A DNA stretch of 64,000 nt from [Leptolyngbya] sp. PCC 7376 (lineage in GTDB: Bacteria; Cyanobacteriota; Cyanobacteriia; Cyanobacteriales; MRBY01). Below, piece after piece: positions 34,818 to 43,851 of the stretch (its first letter is position 1; each line of letters starts with the position of its first letter). The stretch is taken from NCBI RefSeq assembly GCF_000316605.1, contig NC_019683.1:790036-854035 (forward strand), written 5' to 3'. A program made the position numbers and the translations under genes. Under the pieces are notes generated by a model. It saw only the letters and a list, made by a program, of their open reading frames with translations, was not told the DNA's origin and did not search any database.

Positions 34818-36116
34818 ATGGTCGTCGAGCAAATTCTAGATCTCGCCAAGCAGAAAGGCATCGAAGCAGAAGTGTATTACCGCAGCAGTCGGGATACTCC
34901 CATTGATTTTGAGAATAACCGTTTAAAATCTCTCGAAACTAAAGCGACTCAGGGTGTTGCATTGCGGGTGGTAGTAGACGGCAAGCTTGGTTTTGCTAGC
35001 TCAACGGATTTAACGCGCCTCGAAGATGTCGTTGATGCGGCGATCGCCACAGCAGAGATTGGTGACCCGGTAGACTTTGAATTTGCCAAAGACTTCAAGG
35101 AAATCGTCCCAGAAAGCGATTACGAATTGCCCGAAACAGCCAAGCTCGTCAAAATTGGCGAAGACCTTATCGAAAAAGTAAGAGATTATAACGACGAAAT
35201 CTTAGTCAGTGCAGGCTTCCATATTCGCTCCGGTCAAACAAAACTTGCGACGACTAGCGGTGTTTACGGCGAACGTAACAGCAAAGTTGTCAGTGCTAGT
35301 CTCGGTGGAAATCTCGTCCAAGGCGAAGACTTTCTACAAGCTTATGGTTACGATGTCGCAAAAAATGCTGAACCCGATTACGACAAAATTTTAGCGACTC
35401 TGATCGAAAAATATACAAACGCAGAAAAAACGGCCAAGATCAGCAGCGGCAAATATCCCGTACTGTTTACGCCCCGCGCAGCACTCAGCACTATCGGCGG
35501 ACTGTTCGACACTATTTTGTCCGGCCAAGTCGTCGTCCAAAAAGCCTCTCCTCTCGCAGGCAAACTTGGCGAAAAACTCTTCGGCGATCGCCTCACTATT
35601 TACGAAGACCCAAGCATTGGTGTTGGTGCTCGTTCCTTTGACGATGAAGGCACACCCACCAGCAAAAAGACATTTATCAACAAAGGTATCGTTGAACAAT
35701 TTTATTGGGATCGACAATGGGCAGCTCGCGGCCATGCCGAAGCAAAAGGAAACGGCTTCCGTGGTGGTTTGTCTCGTCCCGGCCCTGACATGGTGAATTT
35801 CTGTATGGGTGCTGGCAATACGCCTCTGACTGAACTGATTAAGGGAATGAAAGAAGGTGTGATCGTGGATCAAGTTCTCGGTGCTGGACAGTCTAATCAA
35901 CTAGCTGGCGAATTTTCCGTTAACCTCGACCTCGGCTACAAAGTAGAGAATGGTGAGATTGTCGGTCGTCTCAAAAATACGATGGTGGCAGGCAGTATTT
36001 TTGAAGCGTTTGATCACTTAATCGATCTTAGTGATAGCTGCGAATGGGTTGGTGGCAGTGCCCTGATGCCGTCAATGTTATTTGGGAAGTTGGGGGTTGC
36101 GTCCCGCGAGGTTTAG
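34818..36116 (+). CDS. pmbA: TldE/PmbA-type peptidase subunit
   Basis: 432 residues. The protein follows the PmbA/TldE pattern: an N-terminal domain with VYYRSSRDTPIDFENNRLKSLE, a central region with VLFTPRAALSTIGGLFD, and a C-terminal GFRGGLSRPGPDMVNFCMGAG then VLGAGQSNQLAGEFSVNLDLGYKVENGEIV. The zinc HExxxH motif of TldD is absent, so it is the non-catalytic partner (TldE) of the TldD/TldE heterodimer that trims peptides and modified precursor peptides. tldD is not in this window. Overlapping frames here are shadows. Confidence 0.9.
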   Translation: MVVEQILDLAKQKGIEAEVYYRSSRDTPIDFENNRLKSLETKATQGVALRVVVDGKLGFASSTDLTRLEDVVDAAIATAEIGDPVDFEFAKDFKEIVPESDYELPETAKLVKIGEDLIEKVRDYNDEILVSAGFHIRSGQTKLATTSGVYGERNSKVVSASLGGNLVQGEDFLQAYGYDVAKNAEPDYDKILATLIEKYTNAEKTAKISSGKYPVLFTPRAALSTIGGLFDTILSGQVVVQKASPLAGKLGEKLFGDRLTIYEDPSIGVGARSFDDEGTPTSKKTFINKGIVEQFYWDRQWAARGHAEAKGNGFRGGLSRPGPDMVNFCMGAGNTPLTELIKGMKEGVIVDQVLGAGQSNQLAGEFSVNLDLGYKVENGEIVGRLKNTMVAGSIFEAFDHLIDLSDSCEWVGGSALMPSMLFGKLGVASREV

Positions 36117-36160
36117 AATTTTGAGGTCTAGACTGCTACTTTTTCTCTTCACTGCGAGCC

Positions 36161-36907
36161 ATGATTGCTTTTAAGCGTAAACCTGTCCTGCGATTTTTAC
36201 TCACTTGCCTAGTCTGTGTGTTTTTCCTCGGTGGCTGTGTTGACTATGATGTCGAAATTGCTTTTGATCATCAGCATCATGGTGAAATCCATCAACATTT
36301 ACGACTTGGTGATGATTTTACGAACTTTAATCAGCAGGAAGCACGGAAATGGCTCCGTAGTGTAGAGAAGCGTGCAAAAACGCTCCACGGATCAGTTAAA
36401 CGGATTTCGAAGCAGGAGCTCGATGTCAAAATTCCGTTTCATAATGGCGCTGACATGGTGGACAAGTTCAATCGCTTTTTTAATCCAGAAGGACAAAATA
36501 TCCAGTCTGATGAGTTGGATTTGGTACAGCTAAAATCTTCTCTAGCTTTAGCGCAGCGCAATTGGCTGTTGTTTGAATATAATCGTGCAACTCTCGATGT
36601 GGATTTGCGGGCTTTAGGTGTTTTGTCGCAGCAGGGTAGTTTGATTCTCAGTCCTGGTTCTCTGTTGGATCTCGATGTCAGTTTGAAAACACCGCTATGG
36701 TCAAATGTTGTCAGTTCGAATGATATGGATAAAGCGATTACTCGAAAAGAGGGCGATCGCCTGATCTGGACATTAGAGCCAGGACAGCTTAATCATCTCG
36801 AAATGGCCTTTCTTGTTCCTAGTTGGGTTGGCCTTGGTGCCGTGGCCATTGTGGCATTCCTATTTGGCGGATATTTCTTGAAATATAAGCGCTTGCCTGT
36901 GAGCTAA
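36161..36907 (+). CDS. DUF3153-type lipoprotein with C-terminal membrane helix
   Basis: 248 residues. Signal peptide with lipobox C26 (FFLGGC), then a cyanobacterial DUF3153-like domain opening VDYDVEIAFDHQHHGEIHQHLRLG. The C-terminus (VPSWVGLGAVAIVAFLFGGYFLKY) is a single membrane helix followed by positive charges, so the domain would be tethered at both ends. Gene starts 44 bp after pmbA and may be cotranscribed. The function is unknown. Confidence 0.75.
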   Translation: MIAFKRKPVLRFLLTCLVCVFFLGGCVDYDVEIAFDHQHHGEIHQHLRLGDDFTNFNQQEARKWLRSVEKRAKTLHGSVKRISKQELDVKIPFHNGADMVDKFNRFFNPEGQNIQSDELDLVQLKSSLALAQRNWLLFEYNRATLDVDLRALGVLSQQGSLILSPGSLLDLDVSLKTPLWSNVVSSNDMDKAITRKEGDRLIWTLEPGQLNHLEMAFLVPSWVGLGAVAIVAFLFGGYFLKYKRLPVS

Positions 36908-37047
36908 ATAAAACGCATCTGAGACCACTGGGGTATTATTCCATACCTTTTTCCTGAGAAATTGCTGTGCGATCGCCGCGCTGCCCCGTGATCCGCTATA
37001 TTCAAGCTAACGCCACGAGCAATACAAATTACAAATAGTTTTAAGTT

Positions 37048-37836
37048 ATGGCACAAGCAGAACCCCTGATCGAGCTACGGGGCATTTCTAAATCCTTTGG
37101 TTCTGCGGTCATTGTCGATAATATCGACCTCACAATCTATCGGGGAGAAGCCCTCGTTATCATTGGCCCCTCCGGTACTGGTAAATCCACAATCCTCCGC
37201 ATCATCGCTGGGCTATTAGAAGCAGATGAAGGGGAAGTTTACGTTAAGGGTCAAAAGCGCATTGGTCTCATCGAAGATGGCAACGACCCGATTGGGATCA
37301 GCATGGTCTTCCAACAGGCGGCATTGTTTGACTCCTTAACCGTCGCTGAAAATGTAGGCTTTTTACTTTATCAGCATTCCAAGCTCTCCCGTCGCCGTAT
37401 CCGCGGACTGGTAGAAGAAAGACTCGATATGGTCGGACTCTCTGGGGTTGGCGATCGCTATCCAGCTCAGCTCTCTGGTGGTATGCGGAAACGCGTCAGT
37501 TTTGCACGGGCGATTATGGCCAATCCTGATAATCCGAAAGATAATCCCGATGTCATTTTGTATGACGAGCCAACAGCAGGTCTTGATCCGATTGCTTCAA
37601 CCGTAATTGAGGATATGGTTCGCCATCTACAAGATATGCAAGGCGTTTGTGGTACTTATGTGATGGTCAGTCACCAGGACAGCACAATCCGTCGGACAGC
37701 TGATCGCGTCATCTTTCTCTATGGTGGCAAAATCCAATGGTCAGGTCCTGTTGATGAAATCGATAGTACCGATAACCCTCTAGTGCGGCAGTTTTTCAGT
37801 GCTGCGGTGGAAGGCCCGATTAAAGTCATCGGTTAA
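37048..37836 (+). CDS. Lipid-transport ABC ATPase (MlaF family)
   Basis: 262 residues, a complete nucleotide-binding domain: Walker A GPSGTGKST (about 42-50), Q-loop VFQQAAL, signature LSGGMRKRV, Walker B VILYDEPTAGLDP, and H-loop VSHQ. The GMRKR form of the signature is typical of MlaF/Mkl-type ATPases that drive phospholipid transport between the membranes. It is followed 57 bp later by the MCE-domain gene. The MlaE permease is absent here, a split arrangement known in cyanobacteria. Confidence 0.9.
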   Translation: MAQAEPLIELRGISKSFGSAVIVDNIDLTIYRGEALVIIGPSGTGKSTILRIIAGLLEADEGEVYVKGQKRIGLIEDGNDPIGISMVFQQAALFDSLTVAENVGFLLYQHSKLSRRRIRGLVEERLDMVGLSGVGDRYPAQLSGGMRKRVSFARAIMANPDNPKDNPDVILYDEPTAGLDPIASTVIEDMVRHLQDMQGVCGTYVMVSHQDSTIRRTADRVIFLYGGKIQWSGPVDEIDSTDNPLVRQFFSAAVEGPIKVIG

Positions 37837-37893
37837 ATCAGGAAGATCCCCAATACAATAGCTCTTAAGTTTACTTAACACTCTCAACTACCA

Positions 37894-39150
37894 ATGCGCT
37901 CTCGCACGATTAAAGAAGGTTCTCTCGGTCTATTTATTTTCGGTGGATTATCACTCCTCGGGGTGGTCTTAATCTGGCTGACTGGGGCAACCTTTAGTCG
38001 CAAGACCTACATCATTAATGTGACTTTTGCGGATGCGAATGGCCTTCGGGAAGGAGCCGTCACACGTTACCGAGGCCTTGAAATTGGTCGGGTCGTCAGT
38101 GTTAACCCCAACAGCAACGGTGTAAATGTGCAGATCGAAGTCAATTCAGCCGATCTCGTGATGCCGAAAAATTCGATTATCGAGACAAATCAAGCAGGTC
38201 TTGTGGGAGAGCCAGATATCGAAATTATCCCCAAAGCAGTGCTCAGTGAAGCGGCGATCGCCCAAAGTCCTTTAGCGAATGATTGTGGAGATTCAGGCGA
38301 CATCATTTGCCATGATGACCAACTCGAAGGGGTAATCGGCGTGAGCTTTGAGGAGACGCTCCGATTAACTCAGCAATTTAGCCGAGCCTATAGTGATGAA
38401 GAGTTTGTCGCTCTGATTTCAAAATTTGCAGAGAATTCGAGTAGTGCTGCGGAACAATTAGCAGCCCTCACAGCAGAATTAACTTTGCTCTCGAAAGATG
38501 TGCGGGGAGAAGTGGGGAATTTCTCTGAGAATGCCCAATCTATAACCGATGCAGCGATCAACAGTTCTGCCCAGCTGAGTCAAACAATGACGGGGATTAA
38601 TGAACTCACAACGAATCTAAATTCCCTGGTTGTTGAAAATCGTCAAACCCTCGTTAGTACCCTCAACAGCATTAGCGAGACAGGTGTCCAGATGCAACAG
38701 GCGATCGCCACCCTCGATACCACTCTCCAAACAGTCAATAATGGTTTAGCCGCCGCAGACACACGGCAGTTGGCAGAAAACCTTACGATCCTGACAGAAA
38801 ACGCGGCGATCGCCTCCGAAAACCTAAAAGATATTTCTGTGACCTTCAACGACCCAGAGAATATCACCATCTTGCAAAAGACTTTGGATGCTGCTCGTTC
38901 TACCTTTGAAAATACTCAAAAGATCACCTCAGATCTCGATGAACTTACAGGAGATCCCGAGTTCCGCAAAAACTTGATTGACCTCGTCAATGGCCTCAGT
39001 CAGCTTGTTTCCTCTACCGACCAACTCCAAGAACAAATTCAAATCGCAAATCGTCTCGAACCAGCACAAGCAGAATTAGAATTGTCAACACCGAATCTTT
39101 CTGCCCGCTCAGAGTCACCTGAAACGTCAGTAGAAGAGCAATATCAATAA
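37894..39150 (+). CDS. MCE/MlaD-domain lipid-transport substrate-binding protein
   Basis: 418 residues. The N-terminal helix (about 11-30, SLGLFIFGGLSLLGVVLIWLT) anchors it in the inner membrane. The MCE domain follows (about 35-125, YIINVTFADANGLREGAVTRYRGLEIGRVVSV and QAGLVGEPDIEI). The remaining 270 residues are a long alpha-helical, coiled-coil-like region with repeated LTENLT-type heptads and a Ser/Thr/Glu-rich tail, which could span the periplasm. It probably acts with MlaF upstream in outer-membrane lipid homeostasis. Confidence 0.9.
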   Translation: MRSRTIKEGSLGLFIFGGLSLLGVVLIWLTGATFSRKTYIINVTFADANGLREGAVTRYRGLEIGRVVSVNPNSNGVNVQIEVNSADLVMPKNSIIETNQAGLVGEPDIEIIPKAVLSEAAIAQSPLANDCGDSGDIICHDDQLEGVIGVSFEETLRLTQQFSRAYSDEEFVALISKFAENSSSAAEQLAALTAELTLLSKDVRGEVGNFSENAQSITDAAINSSAQLSQTMTGINELTTNLNSLVVENRQTLVSTLNSISETGVQMQQAIATLDTTLQTVNNGLAAADTRQLAENLTILTENAAIASENLKDISVTFNDPENITILQKTLDAARSTFENTQKITSDLDELTGDPEFRKNLIDLVNGLSQLVSSTDQLQEQIQIANRLEPAQAELELSTPNLSARSESPETSVEEQYQ

Positions 39151-39234
39151 ACTTTGGGAATCTTTTCAGTGTTAAAGTTGGGCGATCGCCTTAATCCCAG
39201 AACTAGTACTTTTGACTTTTTTTGCAAATAAACC

Positions 39235-39264
39235 TTGGCAAAGGCAATCGACCCATGCTAGATT
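39235..39264 (+). promoter_or_regulatory. Promoter of tRNA-Leu
   Basis: TTGGCA (39235-39240), 18-bp spacer, TAGATT (39259-39264), 18 bp before the tRNA 5' end. It has the same -10 hexamer as the tRNA-Glu promoter. Confidence 0.6.
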
Positions 39265-39282
39265 TGTTAAGGTCAAAAACAA

Positions 39283-39365
39283 GCGGATGTGGTGGAATTG
39301 GTAGACACGCACGCTTGAGGGGCGTGTGGCTCACGCTGTGCGAGTTCGAGTCTCGCCATCCGCAT
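39283..39365 (+). tRNA. tRNA-Leu (anticodon GAG)
   Basis: 83 nt with a long variable arm (TGGCTCACGCTGTG region), as expected for leucine. Acceptor GCGGATG pairs with CATCCGC; the anticodon stem CACGC/GCGTG encloses TTGAGGG with anticodon GAG. The T-arm has GTTCGAGTC. CCA is not encoded. A hairpin with a T run follows. Confidence 0.96.
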
Positions 39366-39384
39366 ACCACCAATAACCTCCAAG

Positions 39385-39415
39385 AAGTCTTCTCTAAGTT
39401 TAGAGAGGACTTTTT
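39385..39415 (+). terminator. Intrinsic terminator after tRNA-Leu
   Basis: AAGTCTTCTCTAA pairs with TTAGAGAGGACTT then TTTT. The descending arm is also a perfect 18-bp complement of 39429-39446, so an alternative downstream hairpin is possible. Confidence 0.75.
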
Positions 39416-39430
39416 GTTTTAGATAGATAC

Positions 39431-40001
39431 AAAAAGTCCTCTCTAACCCATTCAGACAAAGCGAGATATTGTAGTATCTCCATTAAAACAACACCAACAG
39501 CACAAAATTCCTCGACTCTAGTCAATGCTAAACATTAAAAAGAATTAATTGAGCCTTGATCTTCACATAATCTTTAAAAAGGAGTATTTCTGGCGATTTC
39601 TCAGCCATTTTACTGACCCACCATTTTTTCAAAAAGATTTTTATGAAGACGGCATTTCCTGGCTTTCTCTTGAGTATTAAAGGTTTGGGTAAATAACAAG
39701 ATTTTTCATGAAGAACTTCAGCTTAACTTCATGAAGATTCTGTGAAGACAAATTCCTCTCATGGTTAATACAGAAGGGTTTGCAGGTCTCTCCTCAATGT
39801 TGTACTTACGTAGACCAGAGTTATACTTCTAGTTGAGTGAGCAGAAGTTACAAGAGTAATCTTCTTAGTAATGAGTTACTAAAGATAAATTTTATTGACT
39901 AAGCAACAATTTTTTGTCTTCGACTATAAGTCCTTGGCTTTAACTCATGTCTAAAACTTCGCTGATACGCTCAAAACCCAATCGACTTAGTGAGGTCAAT
40001 C
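39431..40001. other. AT-rich intergenic region upstream of the first PTPA-signal protein
   Basis: About 570 bases with no ORF. It contains two copies of a palindromic TTCATGAA 23 bp apart (39704-39736) and, further down, AT-rich sequence likely to carry the promoter of the gene at 40002. No small RNA gene was recognised. Confidence 0.45.
39704..39736. promoter_or_regulatory. Paired TTCATGAA palindromes, candidate operator
   Basis: TTTCATGAAG and CTTCATGAAG centred 23 bp apart, about two helical turns, with further GAAG/CTTC half-sites between and after. About 270 bp before the secreted-protein gene. Regulator unknown. Confidence 0.3.
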
Positions 40002-40649
40002 ATGAAAAAACAATTACTTTTAGGAGCCACGGCTTTGTCTGTCGCCACGCTCGGAATAACAGCACAAGAAGCGAAGGCCTTTGATCTTACAGCTTGTCCT
40101 AGTCTTAGTCCGATCACCACAGCAACGGAATGTAGCTACATTACAAATCCATTGTCTGGCTCAATAAACGATAAAGCATTTGATTCAAGCACCTTATCCA
40201 ATTCCACTCCACCCGGACAGAAAGTTGTAAACGTCAATAATGTAAATGAAGTTGCTGGTCCTGCAACAGGATTCTTTGGCATCACAGATTGGACTGAAGC
40301 AGATAAGCTCGATTCTCCTGGTGAGGCTGGTGCCACTAGTTTGGCTGGTATCAACGGTACTTACGACACAGTGATGGCGGTGTTCAAGAGCGGTCAAAAT
40401 ACAACGCTAGTTGGCTATTTATTAGACGGTAGTGATGGCTTTGCTTGGACAAACCCGTGGGGTGCTCTTGGCATTACACAAGCACAGGGAATTTCTCACA
40501 TCACATTTTATGGCTCCAATCAAGGTGGTGGTGGTTGTACTGATCCAAATGGTTGTGACCCAATTCCTACACCTGCAGCGGTTCTTCCAGTATTAGGTGG
40601 TTTGTTTGGCGCAGCTTCTCGTCGTAAAAAAGAAGAAGAAAACGCTTAG
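40002..40649 (+). CDS. Secreted protein with PTPA-type C-terminal sorting signal, copy 1
   Basis: 215 residues from ATG 40002, eight bases after TGAGG. An N-terminal signal peptide (MKKQLLLGATALSVATLG, AKA-F site near residue 28) precedes a roughly 155-residue domain rich in Asn, Gly and Thr. The C-terminus carries PTPAAVLPVLGGLFGAASRRKK: PTPA motif, hydrophobic helix and basic cluster, the PTPA-CTERM anchor used with exosortase-like enzymes in cyanobacteria. It shares this tail with the gene 560 bp downstream. The function of the mature domain is unknown; likely envelope or extracellular. Confidence 0.85.
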   Translation: MKKQLLLGATALSVATLGITAQEAKAFDLTACPSLSPITTATECSYITNPLSGSINDKAFDSSTLSNSTPPGQKVVNVNNVNEVAGPATGFFGITDWTEADKLDSPGEAGATSLAGINGTYDTVMAVFKSGQNTTLVGYLLDGSDGFAWTNPWGALGITQAQGISHITFYGSNQGGGGCTDPNGCDPIPTPAAVLPVLGGLFGAASRRKKEEENA

Positions 40650-40710
40650 TCGTATTCAATCGATGTAGTTTTTGACTCTATCGAATAACCAATAACTAAA
40701 AATTCAGAGA

Positions 40711-40741
40711 AGGGGATAAGTGTTCAGCTTATCCCTTTTTT
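40711..40741 (+). terminator. Intrinsic terminator after the first PTPA-signal gene
   Basis: GGGATAAG pairs with CTTATCCC around TGTTCAG, followed by seven T. Confidence 0.8.
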
Positions 40742-41212
40742 TGATTTCAAATGGGTTATTCAGAGAAAAAACAAAACTGTTTTAAAAAGTTTTCTTTACA
40801 TAAGAAGATGATTTTTTGTATGTAAATATACGGATAACTAAGTAATTTCAAAACCTTATTTTCTCACGATTTCAGATCGACAAAAGCCTTGTATGGCAAG
40901 TAACAAAAGAAATATTCGGTTTTGGAAAATACATTCAACCAAAACGTCAAGTGTGAATTTCCCATGAAGAAAAATATCTCCAAAGTCTTTTTTTCGAGCC
41001 TTTTAAGATATTTAGGATCTTTATTCAAAAATAACCAATTGCTATTCTTTTTACATAGCCAATTAGCGGCCAATCTAATTCGTATATTTGAGTGCTAAAA
41101 GCAATAAGTCGGATTAATCAATAATTACTTTCTCTCTGTACTTTTTATTAGTTTCTACTTGCTTTTAATCTCTCTCTGCATCTTCAGTCCAATCAGATAA
41201 TCAAGGTTAAGA
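40742..41212. other. AT-rich intergenic region between the two PTPA-signal genes
   Basis: About 470 bases. A minus-strand frame at 40864-41073 lacks a ribosome-binding site and sits in A/T-rich sequence; judged spurious. It probably holds the promoter of the second copy. Confidence 0.45.
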
Positions 41213-41842
41213 ATGAACAAGAAATTACTTTTAGGGGCGATCGCCACCTCCGTCCTCTCTGCAACAGCTGTTATGGTTGCTCCCAGTGCCAACGCTATGG
41301 TGATGCAGCTCGGAACCTTCGACGGAAACGATACTGGCCGTCGTGGCACAGGAGTTGAAAATCTAAATAACCTAGTTTCTGATTACTCTTGGTCAGTTGC
41401 TGGCAAATCCGATGATGGCTTCGGTAGCTTCACTGCAGGTGCTCACGGTGCATTATCAGGAATTTGGGAAACTGGCTTAAATGGTTTCGGTGCCTTTTCT
41501 GTTAAAGCAAGCCCCGGGTATATGCTCTTCAAGACTGATGATATCTCTACGATTAATTGGTCAACTCTTGGACTGCTCAACGGTGGCGGCAACCAGCCTG
41601 GGCTCTCTCACCTAACCCTATATACAGGTGAATGTTTAATCAGTAATTGCGGGACTACTCCTCCGGTTGTACCTCCTGTACCTCCAGTTGAGCCTCCCGT
41701 GACTCCACCAGTTATTCCTCCGGTCACCCCTCCTACAACTCCTCCAGAAGCTGTCCCTACTCCTGCTGCTGTGCTTCCAATTCTCGGTGGTCTTTTCGGT
41801 GCAGCATCCCGTCGTAAGAGTGATGAGTCTGAAAACGCTTAA
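41213..41842 (+). CDS. Secreted protein with PTPA-type C-terminal sorting signal, copy 2
   Basis: 209 residues. Signal peptide MNKKLLLGAIATSVLSATAV ends near PSANA-M, then a 120-residue domain with an NWSTLGLLNGGGNQPGLSHLTLY segment that parallels NPWGALGITQAQGISHITFY of copy 1. A proline-rich linker (PPVVPPVPPVEPP onward, about residues 148-182) precedes the same tail PTPAAVLPILGGLFGAASRRK. The linker is absent in copy 1. The two are diverged tandem paralogues that share sorting signals and domain end, and are probably substrates of the same exosortase-type system, none of which is encoded in this window. Confidence 0.85.
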   Translation: MNKKLLLGAIATSVLSATAVMVAPSANAMVMQLGTFDGNDTGRRGTGVENLNNLVSDYSWSVAGKSDDGFGSFTAGAHGALSGIWETGLNGFGAFSVKASPGYMLFKTDDISTINWSTLGLLNGGGNQPGLSHLTLYTGECLISNCGTTPPVVPPVPPVEPPVTPPVIPPVTPPTTPPEAVPTPAAVLPILGGLFGAASRRKSDESENA

Positions 41843-41901
41843 TGATCCGGCTTAGGCAGCATCCTTAATGCATTAAACAGTTGTATTCTCCAATCTTAAG
41901 T

Positions 41902-41937
41902 AGGAGAGAGGCTTACAGGTCTTTCTCCTTTTTTTTG
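41902..41937 (+). terminator. Intrinsic terminator after the second PTPA-signal gene
   Basis: AGGAGAGAGGC pairs with GTCTTTCTCCT (imperfect), followed by eight T. It overlaps the 3' end of coaX on the other strand. Confidence 0.65.
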
Positions 41938-42638
41938 ACCCATTTTTGCGTAAGCCATAATTTCACCAATCCTTGCAAAACTAAATCAGCATCTATATGC
42001 ACCAGTTCTGGATGCGGAACAGATTGCTTGAGGAAGTTTCCATCTCCTCCTGTCACCAAAATTGAACTTGTGGGATATTTCGTTAACCAATTATCGATAA
42101 AGCTATTTAGACCAGCAGAAACGGTATGTAAAATCCCACTGGCGATCGCCTCTTTAGTTTCCTGTGCCCAGCGGGTCGGCAACTGTTCGGGCAATTCGAT
42201 AGAAGGTAATGCTGCAGTCCCTTGGGGAAGCATCTGGAATTGAAGCCGTAGACCCGGTAAAATTGCGCCCCCTACAAATCGGCGATCGCCATCCACTCCT
42301 GAAAAGGTTAGAGCCGTGCCGCCATCGATCACTAGACAAGGATAACCATAGATTTCACCTGCACCATACATTGCTAAAGCACGGTCAATGCCTAGAGTTG
42401 GGTACAAATTTCCGAGAGGAATATCGGCAAGGGTAATTTTGGTGGCTGTCGGATAGTGGCGTTTGAGGCGATCGCCCTGAGCTGGAACCACAGACGCAAA
42501 CACGAGCGGGGAGTCAAGATTTGGCAGCGTTTCATTGTGGGAGGTATGCCAAACCCGCTGGATTCTACCATCAAGAATCTCTGCCCAGTGATAGCGAGAA
42601 TTGCCAATCATCAGCGCCGTCAAATTTTCATTGGTCAT
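41913..42638 (-). CDS. coaX: Type III pantothenate kinase
   Basis: 241 residues. It phosphorylates pantothenate in the first step of CoA synthesis, independent of CoA feedback. ASKHA-fold motifs: LMIGNSRYHWA (phosphate-1, N-terminus), LVIDGGTALTFSGVDGDRRFVGGAILPGL with the catalytic Asp and Gly-rich loop, and SSILVTGGDG near the end. Length and motifs match CoaX; the phosphate-1 motif (GNSR rather than GNT) is slightly atypical. It has its own start at 42638 and ends inside the downstream terminator of the convergent gene. Confidence 0.93.
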   Translation of the reverse strand: MTNENLTALMIGNSRYHWAEILDGRIQRVWHTSHNETLPNLDSPLVFASVVPAQGDRLKRHYPTATKITLADIPLGNLYPTLGIDRALAMYGAGEIYGYPCLVIDGGTALTFSGVDGDRRFVGGAILPGLRLQFQMLPQGTAALPSIELPEQLPTRWAQETKEAIASGILHTVSAGLNSFIDNWLTKYPTSSILVTGGDGNFLKQSVPHPELVHIDADLVLQGLVKLWLTQKWVKKKEKDL

Positions 42639-42669
42639 GGATATCGTCGTAACGCAGCCTTAACCAAGA

Positions 42670-43851
42670 TTAGTAGTTCACCGGGAAATTAGTGGGACGA
42701 ACTTTTAAAACTTCGGTTTTGTCTTCCCGCTTTACTTCAACAAGGAGCACCTGACCAATCACGCTATTTTCAACAGCTTCTTGCACTTCAATCGCTGTAT
42801 GCACAACCCGATCACCCACTTTGCGGATAATATCCCCCTCTCGCAGATCGGCGATCGCCGCTGGAGAATCATCAACCACCCCAACCACAAGCACTCCATG
42901 CTCATTACCGACATCACCAATCGAATCCGAAAAATATTCTTTAGCTCGTTCCTTACCTTCGCCATCGAGAGTCAACATCCGAATCCCAAGATAGGGATGA
43001 TCCGCCTCGCCTTTCGCAAATAATTGCTCTGCAATGCGCTGGGCTGTCTCGATGGGGATCGCAAAACCTAGCCCCTGGGCATCCGTGCGAATCGCCGTAT
43101 TTAAACCAATCACTTCACCCCGCACATTCAACAAAGGGCCACCAGAATTACCGGGATTAATCGCCGCATCCGTCTGAATAAATCGCACCCGCTTATCCGG
43201 AATACCCACCTGCGCACTCGGTCGATCCAAAGCGCTAATAATGCCAATCGTCACCGTATTGTCGAAACCCAAGGGATTTCCGATGGCGATCGCCCATTCA
43301 CCAGGAATTAATGATTCGGCATTACCGAGCTTAGCCGTGGGAAGATCCGTCGCCTCAATTTTAATTACAGCGATATCCGTTAGCTCATCCACCCCGATCA
43401 CTTTGCCACTAAAAACCTGACCATCTTTGAGAGTGACTTTGACCGTCGAACTCCCTTCGACCACATGGGCATTAGTAATCAGTTGTCCATCACTACTGAG
43501 AATAAAACCCGAACCTGTCCCCTGCTCAATATCGGGTTCTAAACTCGGAATATCCTGATCAAAGAAACGTTTAAAAAGCGGCGACGACATATCCTGACTG
43601 TACAAATCCTTCGTCGCATCGATACGCACCACAGCCGATCCCACTTCCTGTACCGCCTGCGCAATGAAATTCACTGAGCCATCACGGGGATTATTCAGAA
43701 GGGCATCACTGCCATAAAATTCTTCATAGGATTTGAGCGTTGCGTTCAGCTGACCCTGCGTCCAATAGGCATGACTCGCCACACCCATTCCGCATCCAAT
43801 AACGATCAAGCCCGTATATAAGCCCCATTGACGGAAAGATTGACTAAGCAT
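42670..43851 (-). CDS. HtrA/DegP-family serine protease
   Basis: 393 residues. An N-terminal membrane/signal helix (about 11-27) precedes the trypsin-like domain with the triad H129 (ITNAHVV), D159 (DELTDIAVI) and S236 (NPGNSGGPLLN). One PDZ domain follows (about 285-385, GVLVVGVVDDSPAAIADLREGDII). This one-PDZ form is that of cyanobacterial HhoA/HhoB/HtrA; which paralogue it is cannot be settled. It degrades damaged envelope and perhaps thylakoid-lumen proteins. The start is at 43851. Confidence 0.95.
   Translation of the reverse strand: MLSQSFRQWGLYTGLIVIGCGMGVASHAYWTQGQLNATLKSYEEFYGSDALLNNPRDGSVNFIAQAVQEVGSAVVRIDATKDLYSQDMSSPLFKRFFDQDIPSLEPDIEQGTGSGFILSSDGQLITNAHVVEGSSTVKVTLKDGQVFSGKVIGVDELTDIAVIKIEATDLPTAKLGNAESLIPGEWAIAIGNPLGFDNTVTIGIISALDRPSAQVGIPDKRVRFIQTDAAINPGNSGGPLLNVRGEVIGLNTAIRTDAQGLGFAIPIETAQRIAEQLFAKGEADHPYLGIRMLTLDGEGKERAKEYFSDSIGDVGNEHGVLVVGVVDDSPAAIADLREGDIIRKVGDRVVHTAIEVQEAVENSVIGQVLLVEVKREDKTEVLKVRPTNFPVNY

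Noticed and set aside
40864-41073. 69-codon minus-strand ORF between the two PTPA-signal genes
   Set aside because: A/T-rich composition artefact with no ribosome-binding site or homology.
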